This document shows, piece by piece, positions 18,033 to 28,177 of a DNA stretch of 64,000 nt. Position 1 is the stretch's first letter. Each line of letters starts with the position of its first letter. The notes under the pieces are model-generated. The model did not search any database. It was not told the origin of the DNA and saw nothing but the letters and a program-made list of their open reading frames with translations. Both the position numbers and the translations under genes were made by a program. This DNA comes from Dendrophyllia cribrosa (taxonomy: Eukaryota > Cnidaria > Anthozoa > Scleractinia > Dendrophylliidae), in NCBI GenBank assembly GCA_024195265.1, contig JAJLRJ010000016.1:62001-126000 (forward strand), given 5' to 3'.

Positions 18033-18830
18033 ATGGAAATAGCAGGCTATCTAATGGCATTAATTATTGGACTCTCTTTAGGCTTAATTGGAAGTGGTGG
18101 TTCTATTTTGGCCGTACCTGTGCTAGCTTATTTATTTCTTTTAGATGAAAAATTATCAACTGCTTATTCGCTATTTATTGTAGGAATAACCTCCTTGTTT
18201 GGTGGGCTTAGACAATATTACAATAAAAATATAGATTGGAATACTGCATTTATTTTTGGTATACCTGCAATTGTTGGTGTGTGGATAGTAAGACATTATG
18301 TTGTACCTGCACTTCCAAATATTTTTTTTGAAGTAGAAGGTTTTATTTTCACTCGTAGAATGGGAATGTTTGGTTTGTTTTCCATTGTAATGTTTCTGGC
18401 GGCTTATTCTATGCTTTCTAATAAAGAAAATAAGAGAGCTATAAAAAAGACCAAACGCAATTATTCTTTGATTTTGGCTGAAGGATTTATTGTAGGAGCT
18501 ATAACAGGTTTTATAGGAGCTGGCGGTGGTTTTTTAATCATTCCTGCCTTAGTAGTTTTAGCTAATTTAGAGATAAAAAAAGCAATAGGTACTTCTCTTA
18601 TTATCATTGCTATCAAATCACTAATGGGTTTTTTGCTAGGTGATGCAATTACTTTACAAATAGATTGGTTTTTTCTATTGAAATTTTCTACTATTGCTCT
18701 TATAGGTATCTCTATAGGTATTTATATAGGAAAGTTTATAGATAATAAAAAACTTAAAAAAGGATTTGGCTATTTTATTACACTAATGTCCATTTTTATC
18801 TTTATAATAGAATTTATCATCAAAAAATAA
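18033..18830 (+). CDS. TauE/SafE (TSUP) family sulfur-compound or sulfite exporter
   Basis: The 265-residue membrane protein has about eight hydrophobic segments and the TSUP repeat signature in each half: LSLGLIGSGGSILAVPVLAYL near residue 14 and AITGFIGAGGGFLIIPALV near 155. TSUP permeases move sulfite, sulfoacetate and other sulfur anions across the inner membrane. The next gene, five bases downstream, is a metallo-beta-lactamase/rhodanese protein of sulfur metabolism. The pair probably handles persulfide and sulfite; the substrate assignment is inference from context. Confidence 0.85.
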   Translation: MEIAGYLMALIIGLSLGLIGSGGSILAVPVLAYLFLLDEKLSTAYSLFIVGITSLFGGLRQYYNKNIDWNTAFIFGIPAIVGVWIVRHYVVPALPNIFFEVEGFIFTRRMGMFGLFSIVMFLAAYSMLSNKENKRAIKKTKRNYSLILAEGFIVGAITGFIGAGGGFLIIPALVVLANLEIKKAIGTSLIIIAIKSLMGFLLGDAITLQIDWFFLLKFSTIALIGISIGIYIGKFIDNKKLKKGFGYFITLMSIFIFIIEFIIKK

Positions 18831-18835
18831 ATATT

Positions 18836-20248
18836 ATGAACATAGAACAAATTTATACTGAGTGTCTTTCACAAGGGACATATTATCTCCAAAGTGATGG
18901 TGAGGCTGCTATCATTGACCCTCTTAGAGAAATTAGTACTTATTTGCAAATGGCTCAAAAAAACAACGCCACAATCAAATATATTTTTGAAACACATTTT
19001 CACGCGGATTTTGTTAGTGGACACTTAACATTGGCAGAAAAAACAGGGGCAACTATTATTTATGGCCCCAATGCTAATCCTCTTTTTAAAGCATATATTG
19101 CTAAAGATAACGAATCTTTTCAAATTGGTAAAATTACTCTACAAACCTTACACACTCCAGGACATACTATGGAAAGTACTACTTATTTACTTATAGATGA
19201 GAATGGTGATCAAAAGGCTATCTTTAGCGGAGATACTTTGTTTATAGGAGACGTGGGGCGTCCTGATCTGGCACAGAAAGATACTAATATAACTCAAGAG
19301 AAACTTGCAGGAATTTTATATGATAGTCTAAGACAAAAAATTATGCCTCTTGCGGATGATATTACCGTATATCCAGGACACGGAGCTGGCTCGTGTTGTG
19401 GAAAAAATATGATGAAAGAAACTACTGATACACTCGGAAATCAAAAGAAAATAAACTATGCTTTGCGAGTAAATATGACCCGTGAAGAATTCATCAAAAA
19501 AGTAACCGAAGAACTGTTACCACCACCTGCATACTTTCCATTTAATGTAAAACTTAATAAAGAAGGTTACCAAAGCATTGACAAAGTTTTGGAACAGGGT
19601 TTAAAACCACTTTCAGTAGAAAAATTTGAAGAAATTATCCAACAAAACACTTTAGTTTTAGACGTGAGAAAACCTGATGAGTTTGCTAAAGGACACATAC
19701 CTAACAGCATGTTTATTGGCTTAGATGGCAATTTTGCTCCTTGGGTCGGTGCGTTGTTAGGAGATGTTAGCCGATCTATTGCAATCATTTCTCCACAAGG
19801 AAGAGAACAAGAAACCATTACTAGATTAGCTCGTATAGGTTTTGACAATACCAAAGGTTATCTAAAAGGAGGAATTTTATCCTGGCAAAAGGCTAATAAA
19901 CCTATAAAAATTATCAATTCCGTGCCTGCCAAAGATTTACAAAAGAATTATGAAGTTTGTAAATATTGTATTTTTGATGTAAGAAATACAAACGAGTACC
20001 AAAGCCAGCATGTCATCAATGCACATCATACTCCCTTGGGAAGTTTAACAAAATATTTAGAAATACTTCCCAAAAAAAAATGTTTTTATGTATATTGTGC
20101 AGGAGGGTACCGCTCTATGATAGCTGCTTCTATACTGAAACGCAAAGGTTTTAACAATCTTATAGAAGTGCAAGGGGGATTTTGTGCTATTCAACAAACC
20201 AATATTCCTCTAACAAAATCCACTTTAGGATATTGTCCCAACCCATAA
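18836..20248 (+). CDS. Metallo-beta-lactamase-fold protein with two rhodanese domains (persulfide dioxygenase-like)
   Basis: The 470-residue protein has a beta-lactamase-fold domain at about 1-245, with metal motifs THFHADFVSGH, TPGHTMEST, FSGDTLFIGDVGRPDL and VYPGHGAGSCCG. These are typical of ETHE1-like persulfide dioxygenases and Blh/CstB-type proteins. Rhodanese domain 1 (about 255-355, LVLDVRKPDEFAKGHIP) has IISPQGREQ where the active cysteine should be, so it is probably inactive. Domain 2 (about 365-460) has YVYCAGGYRSM with the cysteine and is probably active. It would oxidise persulfides to sulfite, with the TauE-like permease exporting the product. It ends one base from the convergent gene at 20250. 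Confidence 0.88.
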   Translation: MNIEQIYTECLSQGTYYLQSDGEAAIIDPLREISTYLQMAQKNNATIKYIFETHFHADFVSGHLTLAEKTGATIIYGPNANPLFKAYIAKDNESFQIGKITLQTLHTPGHTMESTTYLLIDENGDQKAIFSGDTLFIGDVGRPDLAQKDTNITQEKLAGILYDSLRQKIMPLADDITVYPGHGAGSCCGKNMMKETTDTLGNQKKINYALRVNMTREEFIKKVTEELLPPPAYFPFNVKLNKEGYQSIDKVLEQGLKPLSVEKFEEIIQQNTLVLDVRKPDEFAKGHIPNSMFIGLDGNFAPWVGALLGDVSRSIAIISPQGREQETITRLARIGFDNTKGYLKGGILSWQKANKPIKIINSVPAKDLQKNYEVCKYCIFDVRNTNEYQSQHVINAHHTPLGSLTKYLEILPKKKCFYVYCAGGYRSMIAASILKRKGFNNLIEVQGGFCAIQQTNIPLTKSTLGYCPNP

Positions 20249-20249
20249 A

Positions 20250-23200
20250 TTAATATTTGATATAAATCCAGCCCTTATAAATAAGTTCTTTGGGATAAAT
20301 AGAAAAAGCTGATTTTGGTTTACCGCTTATCAAACGTACCAAATAACTTCCACTTGAAAGCTTGCTAGATCCATTTCTGTTTTGTGTACCATCAAAGGTA
20401 TTGTCATAAGGTTTTTTTTCATAAACTAATTTTCCTTTTAAGGAATAAATTTGTACTTGCAATTCAGGATATATAGCTGTTATTTTAGATAAATCCCATG
20501 TGTCATTAACACCATCGCCATTAGGAGAAAACCCTTTGGGTGTAAGATTTTTTAAGTTGATAGTAGTATCTAAACTATCATCACAATTATCGCCCTTTTG
20601 GTCATTATCCATATCTATCTGTAAAGGATTAGCTACCTTTGGGCAATTATCTACACCATCCAAAATACCATCATTATCATCATCATTATCACATTTATCA
20701 CCTATACCGTCCTTATCCGAATCCTCTTGATCAGGATTGTAAGTATCTAGGCAATTATCAAAAACATCTGAAATACCATCTGCATCTTTATCATCTTTAC
20801 TTATCGGCAAAATCATAGAAAACAAACCTCTCCCATAAGTAGCTGCCAAAATAGTAGAACCAATGGAACGATATTGTAAATCTGTCACACGAACATCACT
20901 CATTCCATTATAAGTTCTAACCCAATTAGGGGAATCACTAGTAAAATTATAAGTTATCCAAATCCCTAATTCTGTACCGATTAAACAAATATCTTTGCTG
21001 GTAGGGTGCGGTAAAATACAGTGCACAGGAATATCAGGTAAATCTCCTTCTTTATTTTTCCAAGAAATTCCACTATCATCCGTGTAATACACATTTTTTA
21101 CACCATAATTATACATTGTCAAATAAATCTCTTTTTCATTTTTACCAAAAGTTACATCAGAAATACTACCTAAGAGTTTATTTTTATCTAAAATATTCCA
21201 CTTAGGATTTTGTCCTGCATCCTTAATCAAAAGTAATTGAGCCTTATCTGTCCCTACCAATAAAGTAGTTGTCTTTCCATCAAAAGGACTTACAGCAAAA
21301 CAAGTAGGGTCACTGGTTAGAATATTATTTTTTAAAACATTTTTACGAAATCTACCAATACTTCTGTTTAAATCCCAATAACGATTGATTTGATAATATC
21401 TTACTTTATTTTTCGTATAACTTGCATTGGTATATAATATTCCTTGGTAACTATCTAAAACTGCAGGATTGATAAAATTACCTTCTTTGTTATTCATATC
21501 CCTCGTGATTATTTCACTCGAGATTATTCGTTTAGGATCGGTATTGGAAAGTCTAAATAATCTATAACTTTCATTATAGATATAAGAGACCACCATATAA
21601 TCACCCCGATGTCCTATAGCACAATACGCTCCATCTCCACTTCCGATATCTTTAGAAATAAAGTGTTTATCATCACTGGCAATATAAAGTGTTCCATTGT
21701 CTTGTGTCCCTCCCATAAAAAATATTTCACCTTTACTAGGATTTATGGCACAAGTATAAAATTGTGTTACACCATAATCTTTGTTTCTGGATTCAATAAC
21801 TTTAGAACTGCTATCATAAGAAGCTCTATCTAAATGATTTGTCCAATATACTCCACCATCATTACCAAATATAGCTTCATTAGATCGGGTAGGATGAAAT
21901 ACCATAACATGCTGATCAACGTGAACGTAAGTTTTTTTTTCCCCTTTAGAGCTGGATATCTGTTCAAAATTTTTCCCACCGTCAGTAGATTTAAAAAGAT
22001 TTATTGCTCCCAAATATACAATATCGTCATCCGTAGGGTCAGTCTCTACTACTAAGTTAAAAAAAGCTTGCTTATTGGCAAATTTATCAATACCTAAAAT
22101 ATCTTTATCTCTGGGGAGAGAAAGTGATTTATAGGTTTTAAATGCATCATTGGTAACATAAAAAACAGGCATAGAAATTTCATTATTGTTATCAGCGAGT
22201 ATATAAAATTTATTAGGATTCTGAGAAGAGGGCTCTATCTCTGTTCTATTAAGATTAGGAATTTGCGTAATCTTCTCAAATTTTATTCCATCAATACTCT
22301 TAAAAATAGCACCTCCTAGATCTCCAAAATAATTTCTATTAGAAGATACCCAAATACTATTATCAGAAGCAATCTCTATATCTGTAAGTTGAAAATTACG
22401 TTTTTTGTCAGTCAAAGGTGTGTTCACTTTTTTCCACTCTTTACCACTATCTAAACTTTTATAAAGACCATATTGGTGTGCAAAACCATAAAAAGTTTTT
22501 TTATAAGCAGCTGATTTGGATTGATAAACATTGCAAACTGTAGCAAAAATTTGAGTTTTACCGCTATCGTTCCAAGCAACTATATCTTGGATAAAATAAT
22601 GCCCAGGGACAATTATATCCTGAGCATTTTCCACACTCTTTCCACCAAAACTTCCAAAACTATGCTTCCAAGTTTTACCACCATCTATAGATTTATAAAT
22701 GCCATTTCCTGCTAACCCATCATATAATCCCCCCGTACCAAGAAACATTATTTTGGGATTATTAGGATCATAAGTCATACAAGAGACATTTAAATTTCCA
22801 GGAACATTTTTAACCAAACGCCAAGAGCTATCTACATGAGTAATATCATCATTGACCCAAAGCCCTCCTCCTACGCTACCAGCAAAAACCCTTTTTCCTA
22901 AAGGATCATTGGGATCAAAAAGTAAGGTTCTAGTGCGTCCTGCTACAGATTTGGGTCCCTTATAAGTCCAATTATTTACTGCAGGAGCATCCATCGCACC
23001 AAGAGGGTTATTTTGATTTTCATTAATTTCTTTATACCACTGGTCTTGGAGTTTCATTATTTTTTCTGGATGGGGTCTTCCTGTGGAAGGATCCATCGTA
23101 AGTTCCCACAATCTCTCATAATAAGAATTAGGAGGCAAGCCTATTTGTTTACGCTCTTCTTTGATTAAATATTGGGTATGTTTAAAAGGGCTATTATCTA

Positions 23201-23315
23201 AAAAATGATGATGTTTTTTTCTTTGTGATAGTATGGAAGATTCGGAGAGAATATACCATAAAATTCCCAAAATACTGATGAATAGGGTAAATATTACTAT
23301 TTTTTTAACTTTCAT
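20250..23315 (-). CDS. Secreted beta-propeller (VPS10/BNR-like) protein with thrombospondin type 3 repeats and type B T9SS sorting domain
   Basis: The 1021-residue protein starts with a hydrophobic signal segment ([19 protein letters not shown]). The middle (about 110-840) is a multi-bladed propeller with sortilin/BNR-type turns such as [21 protein letters not shown] and [11 protein letters not shown]. Thrombospondin type 3 calcium-binding repeats follow at about 845-920 ([49 protein letters not shown]). The C-terminus (about 925-1021) begins [18 protein letters not shown], the CHU_C/gliding-associated type B sorting domain. It is therefore secreted by T9SS and likely attached to the surface. 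No glycosidase or peptidase active site is visible. It starts two bases after the dNTPase gene ends and is the last gene of a three-gene operon. Confidence 0.85.
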   Translation of the reverse strand: MKVKKIVIFTLFISILGILWYILSESSILSQRKKHHHFLDNSPFKHTQYLIKEERKQIGLPPNSYYERLWELTMDPSTGRPHPEKIMKLQDQWYKEINENQNNPLGAMDAPAVNNWTYKGPKSVAGRTRTLLFDPNDPLGKRVFAGSVGGGLWVNDDITHVDSSWRLVKNVPGNLNVSCMTYDPNNPKIMFLGTGGLYDGLAGNGIYKSIDGGKTWKHSFGSFGGKSVENAQDIIVPGHYFIQDIVAWNDSGKTQIFATVCNVYQSKSAAYKKTFYGFAHQYGLYKSLDSGKEWKKVNTPLTDKKRNFQLTDIEIASDNSIWVSSNRNYFGDLGGAIFKSIDGIKFEKITQIPNLNRTEIEPSSQNPNKFYILADNNNEISMPVFYVTNDAFKTYKSLSLPRDKDILGIDKFANKQAFFNLVVETDPTDDDIVYLGAINLFKSTDGGKNFEQISSSKGEKKTYVHVDQHVMVFHPTRSNEAIFGNDGGVYWTNHLDRASYDSSSKVIESRNKDYGVTQFYTCAINPSKGEIFFMGGTQDNGTLYIASDDKHFISKDIGSGDGAYCAIGHRGDYMVVSYIYNESYRLFRLSNTDPKRIISSEIITRDMNNKEGNFINPAVLDSYQGILYTNASYTKNKVRYYQINRYWDLNRSIGRFRKNVLKNNILTSDPTCFAVSPFDGKTTTLLVGTDKAQLLLIKDAGQNPKWNILDKNKLLGSISDVTFGKNEKEIYLTMYNYGVKNVYYTDDSGISWKNKEGDLPDIPVHCILPHPTSKDICLIGTELGIWITYNFTSDSPNWVRTYNGMSDVRVTDLQYRSIGSTILAATYGRGLFSMILPISKDDKDADGISDVFDNCLDTYNPDQEDSDKDGIGDKCDNDDDNDGILDGVDNCPKVANPLQIDMDNDQKGDNCDDSLDTTINLKNLTPKGFSPNGDGVNDTWDLSKITAIYPELQVQIYSLKGKLVYEKKPYDNTFDGTQNRNGSSKLSSGSYLVRLISGKPKSAFSIYPKELIYKGWIYIKY

Positions 23316-23317
23316 TT

Positions 23318-24649
23318 TTATCCGTATATTTTTTTATGTAAATTCAAAGCATAACGATCAGACATTCCCGATACAAAACATACTACACTCATAATAATTT
23401 CGTAGGATTTAGTCATTTCTCTTTGGCAATAATCAGGCAGTAATTGTATCAATGATTCTTGATAATAAGAAGCATTGCCATGTTGAAAATCTATTAAGGC
23501 ATCCGTAAAAACTTCTAAAATATTTCCAATGATTTTATAACCTAGAATCTCTTTTTCTAAAACACCTGTATGCTTGTATATCTTTTCTTCACTAACCTCT
23601 CTTATTTGTTTTAAACCTTCATAATAGTCAGATTCTTTTAGCAATTCTGTTTCTAGCCTACCTTGTAAAATATCTGCTTCCTTGTCTATAAATTTCTGTG
23701 ATAATTCTTGAATAAGTTTATTTAACAATATAGAACGTAAATAACTCAAACGTTCTTTATTATGAGACATTTTAGAATATCTTCCTTTTTCAGGGTTTAC
23801 TAAATTCTCCAAAAGTCCCAAAGCAAATTTAGATTCTATCCAACCTAAATTGATACCATCTTCAAAATCTATGATGGTATAACAAATATCATCTGCTGCC
23901 TCTACCAAATATGCCAAAGGATGCCGATAATAAGATAAGGAATCTTCAATACCTCGAGAGGATATTCCCAAATCTGCTACAATATCTTTAAATATTTTCA
24001 CTTCGGATTGGAAGACACCAAATTTCTTATCACAAATATGCTTTGTTTTTCTCCGAGATAAAGATGATTCTTTAGGATATTTTATAAAAGATCCCAAAAC
24101 TGCACTGGTAAGGTTCAGACCTTTTTCTACAATATCATAATGACTTTTTGTCAAAATCCTAAACCCTTGTGCATTTCCTTCAAATGCTATCAAATCTTGC
24201 CATTGTCTTTCGGAAATATCTTTGTTATATTTCTTTTCTCTTTTTTTAAAAAAATCTCTAATAGCTTTTTCACCACTATGCCCAAAAGGAGGATTTCCTA
24301 TGTCATGACACAAACAAGCTGACGCAACGATTGCTCCAAAATCACTAAACAAATAACCTTGTTGTTTTAGAATTTTATACTTTTCTATGATATGCTTGCC
24401 TACAATACGTCCTAAAGAACGCCCCACTACGGAAACTTCCATACTGTGAGTTAATCTATTGTGTACAAAATCCGTTTGAGAAAGGGGTATCACTTGAGTT
24501 TTATCCTGCAAATTTCTAAAATATTCAGAGAAAACAATTCTATCAAAATCTATTTCAAAGGCTAAACGCACATCATCCTGTTTTATTCGCGAAGGCTTTA
24601 CACGATCTTTATTTCTTTTTAGAGAAAGTAAATCAGTCCAATTCATCAT
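23318..24649 (-). CDS. dgt: dGTP triphosphohydrolase-like dNTPase
   Basis: The 443-residue HD-domain protein begins [14 protein letters not shown]. It carries [13 protein letters not shown] and [19 protein letters not shown] (first metal histidine), the HD pair in [19 protein letters not shown], and [16 protein letters not shown] (distal aspartate). These are the motifs of bacterial dGTPases/dNTPases, which split dNTP to nucleoside and triphosphate and limit dNTP pools. The length equals that of the Bacteroidota form. It lies 19 bases after the DnaJ-type gene. Confidence 0.92.
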   Translation of the reverse strand: MMNWTDLLSLKRNKDRVKPSRIKQDDVRLAFEIDFDRIVFSEYFRNLQDKTQVIPLSQTDFVHNRLTHSMEVSVVGRSLGRIVGKHIIEKYKILKQQGYLFSDFGAIVASACLCHDIGNPPFGHSGEKAIRDFFKKREKKYNKDISERQWQDLIAFEGNAQGFRILTKSHYDIVEKGLNLTSAVLGSFIKYPKESSLSRRKTKHICDKKFGVFQSEVKIFKDIVADLGISSRGIEDSLSYYRHPLAYLVEAADDICYTIIDFEDGINLGWIESKFALGLLENLVNPEKGRYSKMSHNKERLSYLRSILLNKLIQELSQKFIDKEADILQGRLETELLKESDYYEGLKQIREVSEEKIYKHTGVLEKEILGYKIIGNILEVFTDALIDFQHGNASYYQESLIQLLPDYCQREMTKSYEIIMSVVCFVSGMSDRYALNLHKKIYG

Positions 24650-24668
24650 CTTTTTAAGTAGTACTAAA

Positions 24669-25406
24669 CTAAAAACCTCTTTCTTTTTTTATTTTCTCAT
24701 AAGCCTCTTGTATCTTTAAGAATTTCTCTTTCGCACCTTTCAAATGTTCTTGTCCCAAATGGCGTAACTTATCGGGGTGATGTTTTTTTGCCAATTTCCT
24801 ATAAGCATTCTTAATTTCACTGTCAGAAACCGTTTTAGAAACTTCTAAGATTTGGTAAGCACTTACCAAATCATCATAAAACATGGCCTTGATAGACTCA
24901 AAATCTTGATAATTTATATATAAATAGTTGGCAATTGTTCTAAGAGTTTGTAGTTCAAGGACAGAGACTACTTCATCAGCTTTTGCCAATGCAAACAAAT
25001 AGTGTAAAAGTTGTAAACGTGTGGAGTGCGTGGTTTGCGATCGTATTTGAAAGCAAATTTCTTTGGTAGAAACACTCTCTTTTATCATTACTTTAAAAAG
25101 ACGAAAGGCGTGATTGGCTCTTTCTTTTCCATACATTTTGATAAAATATGATCTGACAAAATCAAGTTCTCTTTGATCCACATCTCCATCAGATTTGATG
25201 ACAATAGAAGATAAGATTAGTAAACTCATTTCAAAATCTCCTGAAGTAGTTTGCTCACTTCCTTTAGAATTTTGTTTGAAAAATTCAATATCTTTTTGAG
25301 TAAAACCATCTAATGCTTTACCTAACAAATACCCTACGAAAGCGCCTATAGGTCCCCCAAAAGACCAACCCAAACCTGCTCCTAACCATTTAATAAATCT
25401 TGCCAT
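24669..25406 (-). CDS. TerB-like/DnaJ-domain co-chaperone (DjlA-like)
   Basis: The 245-residue protein has three parts. An N-terminal glycine-zipper segment (GAGLGWSFGGPIGAFVGYLLGK) probably contacts the membrane. A TerB-like helical domain lies at about 50-165 (LLILSSIVIKSDGDVDQREL). The C-terminal J domain (about 182-245) has the HPD motif in YRKLAKKHHPDKLRHLG. It matches DjlA-like co-chaperones that stimulate DnaK ATPase, probably at the inner membrane. It is the first gene of the operon with dgt and the beta-propeller protein, and its functional link to them is unclear. Confidence 0.88.
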   Translation of the reverse strand: MARFIKWLGAGLGWSFGGPIGAFVGYLLGKALDGFTQKDIEFFKQNSKGSEQTTSGDFEMSLLILSSIVIKSDGDVDQRELDFVRSYFIKMYGKERANHAFRLFKVMIKESVSTKEICFQIRSQTTHSTRLQLLHYLFALAKADEVVSVLELQTLRTIANYLYINYQDFESIKAMFYDDLVSAYQILEVSKTVSDSEIKNAYRKLAKKHHPDKLRHLGQEHLKGAKEKFLKIQEAYEKIKKERGF

Positions 25407-25426
25407 ATTTTAAATTTTAACTCTTG

Positions 25427-25434
25427 CAAATATA
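25427..25434 (-). promoter_or_regulatory. -7 promoter element of the djlA-like/dgt operon
   Basis: On the minus strand this reads TATATTTG, an exact TAnnTTTG match, 20 bases before the ATG at 25406. The rest of the 299-base gap to 25705 is AT-rich and shows no gene or clear structure. Confidence 0.5.
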
Positions 25435-25705
25435 ATATTAACTATAGAATTTAAAAAGATAACATCAAATGTAACCTAACAGCTCCTTTTAGTGGAGTAC
25501 TGAAAACTTACTTTTCAAAAACTCATTACTTATATAAAAAAATGTATCCAAAGCCAAACTATTTTTAGATGTTTATTTTTTAAGTAAGGCCTTGTATTTA
25601 TTGATGTTTATATAAGAATCACTAAAAAAGTACGGTTTTGGGAGAGTTATATAACATTCTGTTTTCCGATTATAAAATAGAAACCGCCTTAAAAACTATA
25701 GATAT

Positions 25706-26493
25706 CTATCCTAAGAAATTAGATATTTTACCTACCAATTCTCCAAAATTGAGAACATGATCCAAGTTATCTAAATTATTCAATACAGTTACACTTCCAC
25801 CAATGTAAGTATCGTCATTAATTAAATATACCTCTGTTTGTTTTACGGTGTTTCTTATATTTCCTTTCCGGGTATATTTATTAAAATCTTTATTTTTCGC
25901 CCAGTCTAGTGAAACTAAACCGTATTTAATAACCTTACCATTTTTATAAAAATCTAAATAATATCGGTTATTGTATTTGGTTTTTACCAGCCGATCATCC
26001 ATCAAAACAAATTAGAAATATACTGCCCTATTCTTTCCCTTACACTTCCTTTACAAGATAACAAATAATGTTTATTATCTTGTTTCTTAGGATTACAAAT
26101 AATAATATCTATATCAAAAATCTTTTCATACCTCATTTTTTCGTGGATAATCCTAAAATCACTAATTGTATTTTTGTTTTTATTGCCATTTATGATTTGA
26201 TAATCCAGTTTGTTATAATTAAAATATTCATATAACAAATAAATAACTAATTCTTCCACCAATGCTCCCATAATAGGGTCTTTGCTAGATTTTTGTACTC
26301 TATCCGTTCCTCTTTTTTTGATACTGTTAGCATATTTTTCGGCTTTTTCAAAAGTAAAATAATCGTTTAAATCATTTCCGATTTGTAATATTCCCCTTTC
26401 TTTGATAACATCTTCTAAAATTTCTTTAATAAAGGAAATATGATGTAAATTAAATTGATCGTTGTAATTTTCCATAAACTCTATTTTTGACAA
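25706..26493 (-). pseudogene. Type II restriction endonuclease, split by one frameshift (BsaWI-like family suspected)
   Basis: Two adjoining frames hold the halves. The first (26493 to 26002) starts MSKIEFMENYN and contains MGALVEELVIYLL, FDIDIIIC and LLSCKGSVRERIGQYISNLF. This suits a PD-(D/E)xK core in which SxK replaces ExK, as in enzymes of the CCGG group. The second (26005 to 25706) continues DDRLVKTKYNNRYYLDFYKNG, LVSLDWAKNKDF and INDDTYIGGSVTVLNNL. The break follows SNLF at a run of four T; one more T would join the halves without loss. The gene overlaps the end of the methyltransferase by about 44 bases. The BsaWI family is my best guess from the SCKGSVRERIGQ region; I cannot read the recognition site. 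Confidence 0.75.
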
Positions 26494-27235
26494 AATATAT
26501 ATATTCCTTACAATTATCTATATACACAAAATATCGTTGTAATTTTTTTGATACTGCTGCTACTGTACCACTTCCACCAAACATATCCAAAACAACATCA
26601 TCTCTGTAAGTGTAAAATTTTATCAATCTGTAGGCTAATTTTTCTGGAAAAGGTGCTGGATGATTTTTTGAAAGCCTTGTTTCTGGTGAGATATTCCACA
26701 TAGCATTTGAAAATTGTATAAACTCGTCTCTGGTTATATCTATTTTTGATTTATCTCCACTATGTTTTTTAGTATCTTTTGAAAAAACTAATACGAATTC
26801 ATAAGGTTGTACCACATGAGGATTGGATGGGCTTTTCCAACTTCCCCAAGCGGTTCTTTTTGAAATATGATCTTTATACCATAGGATATCGCATCTCATT
26901 ATAAAATGGAGTGCTTTCATTTGATTTACTACATCTACATATAAAGATTGGTAAGAACCTTCTGCAGTAACCGATGGTACATTAATAGCAATTCTACCTC
27001 CTTTTTTTAGAATTCTTTTTGTTTGTTTCCAAGTATCATTTAGGAATTGCAAATAATCTTTGTAAGTCATTAAATCATTGTGATTTCCATATGGTTTTCC
27101 AACATTATAAGGCGGTGAAGTGAAAATAAAATCAATACATTCATCATTTATCTCTTTCATCTTTTCAACCCTATCTCCAAAATTAAAACTATTGAGAAAA
27201 ATATTTTTCCCTATACGATTTTTCGTTTCTTGCAT
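26450..27235 (-). CDS. Beta-class DNA methyltransferase of a type II restriction-modification pair
   Basis: The 261-residue protein is intact. Motif IV is TSPPYNVGKPYG near residue 39, followed by the target-recognition region (WYKDHISKRTAWGSWKSPSNPHVVQPYEFVLVF). Then come HPAPFPEKLAYRLI and the AdoMet motif LDMFGGSGTVAAV. The order puts it in the beta class. SPPY is typical of N4-cytosine enzymes but also occurs in N6-adenine ones. It overlaps the start of the frameshifted nuclease gene and shares its promoter. If the nuclease is dead, this is an orphan methylase that would still mark the genome. Confidence 0.88.
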   Translation of the reverse strand: MQETKNRIGKNIFLNSFNFGDRVEKMKEINDECIDFIFTSPPYNVGKPYGNHNDLMTYKDYLQFLNDTWKQTKRILKKGGRIAINVPSVTAEGSYQSLYVDVVNQMKALHFIMRCDILWYKDHISKRTAWGSWKSPSNPHVVQPYEFVLVFSKDTKKHSGDKSKIDITRDEFIQFSNAMWNISPETRLSKNHPAPFPEKLAYRLIKFYTYRDDVVLDMFGGSGTVAAVSKKLQRYFVYIDNCKEYIYFVKNRVYGKLQRSI

Positions 27236-27258
27236 TATATTGAGAATAACTTAGCAAA

Positions 27259-27266
27259 CAAATATA
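27259..27266 (-). promoter_or_regulatory. -7 promoter element of the methyltransferase/nuclease pair
   Basis: The minus strand reads TATATTTG, an exact TAnnTTTG match, 24 bases before the methyltransferase ATG. On the plus strand of the same 294-base intergenic region, TATTTTTG occurs at 27341-27348 and 27384-27391, both candidates for the oxidase operon. Confidence 0.4.
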
Positions 27267-27529
27267 CAAAATTTATTATAAAAATTATTATTGAGGCAAT
27301 GGACTTAATATTTCAAAATTATTTTTAGAAGCATTTAATTTATTTTTGTTACTATGTTTTTTTATAAGTAATTAATATTTTTGTATTTTTGTTTATTAAA
27401 ATTAATAATTTTGGTAAACGTATTTATTATAAATATATTAAAGGCTATTTAGTTACTCTGATTGATTATTATTCTCTTGAAAAGTTTAATATGACAGATG
27501 AAGTTTAAAAAATCTTTGTGAAAATAAAA

Positions 27530-28105
27530 ATGAACGTAAACGAAGAATTAATAATCTCTCGTAAGAGATCTGTAAAACCTATGTTGTGGGTATCTATGGT
27601 GAGTATGACGATGATGTTCGCGGGTCTTACCAGTGCTTATGTGATTAGCAGTAGTAGAGAAGATTGGGTTGGATTTACTATTCCAACAGCATTTATATGG
27701 AGTACAATCATTATTATTTTAAGTAGTATTTGCTTTCAGTATGCAAAAATTACTTTGCAAAATAACAACCCAAAACTTTGTACATTGTTTTTGTGGGGAA
27801 CTCTTTTACTAGCAATAGGTTTTATAAGTTTCCAGTATTTAGGGTTTAAACAATTACAACAAATGGGGTTATTTTTTACTGGAACACAGAGTAAAATATC
27901 TTCTTCTATGTTTATGGTTATTGTTTTTACGCATTTTGTACACCTGATAGCAGGATTTACATGTATATTATTCGTAATTTACAATCATTTTAAATTAAAA
28001 TATAAACCGAAAGATTTATTAGGTTTAGATTTGGCTTTGATTTTTTGGCATTTTCTGTGTTTGTTGTGGTTAGGTTTATTTTCTTTTTTCTATTATTTTA
28101 CATAG
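27530..28105 (+). CDS. Cytochrome c oxidase subunit III family protein (first copy)
   Basis: The 191-residue protein has five predicted membrane helices, the short form of heme-copper oxidase subunit III. Matching segments are LWVSMVSMTMMFAGLTSAYV, TAFIWSTIIIILSSICFQYA, VIVFTHFVHLIAGFTCILFV and LALIFWHFLCLLWLGLFSFFYYF. I chose the ATG at 27530; a GTG at 27518 is in frame. It opens a six-gene operon of oxidase-related genes that runs to queD. In flavobacteria this gene commonly follows the heme O synthase gene, which is absent here. Subunits I and II are not in the window. Confidence 0.88.
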   Translation: MNVNEELIISRKRSVKPMLWVSMVSMTMMFAGLTSAYVISSSREDWVGFTIPTAFIWSTIIIILSSICFQYAKITLQNNNPKLCTLFLWGTLLLAIGFISFQYLGFKQLQQMGLFFTGTQSKISSSMFMVIVFTHFVHLIAGFTCILFVIYNHFKLKYKPKDLLGLDLALIFWHFLCLLWLGLFSFFYYFT

Positions 28106-28177
28106 ATAATTTTGTTTACTTTTGCTACATAAATTTTTAAAACTTTTGGTTGATGATCTGTTTATACTCTAAAAACT

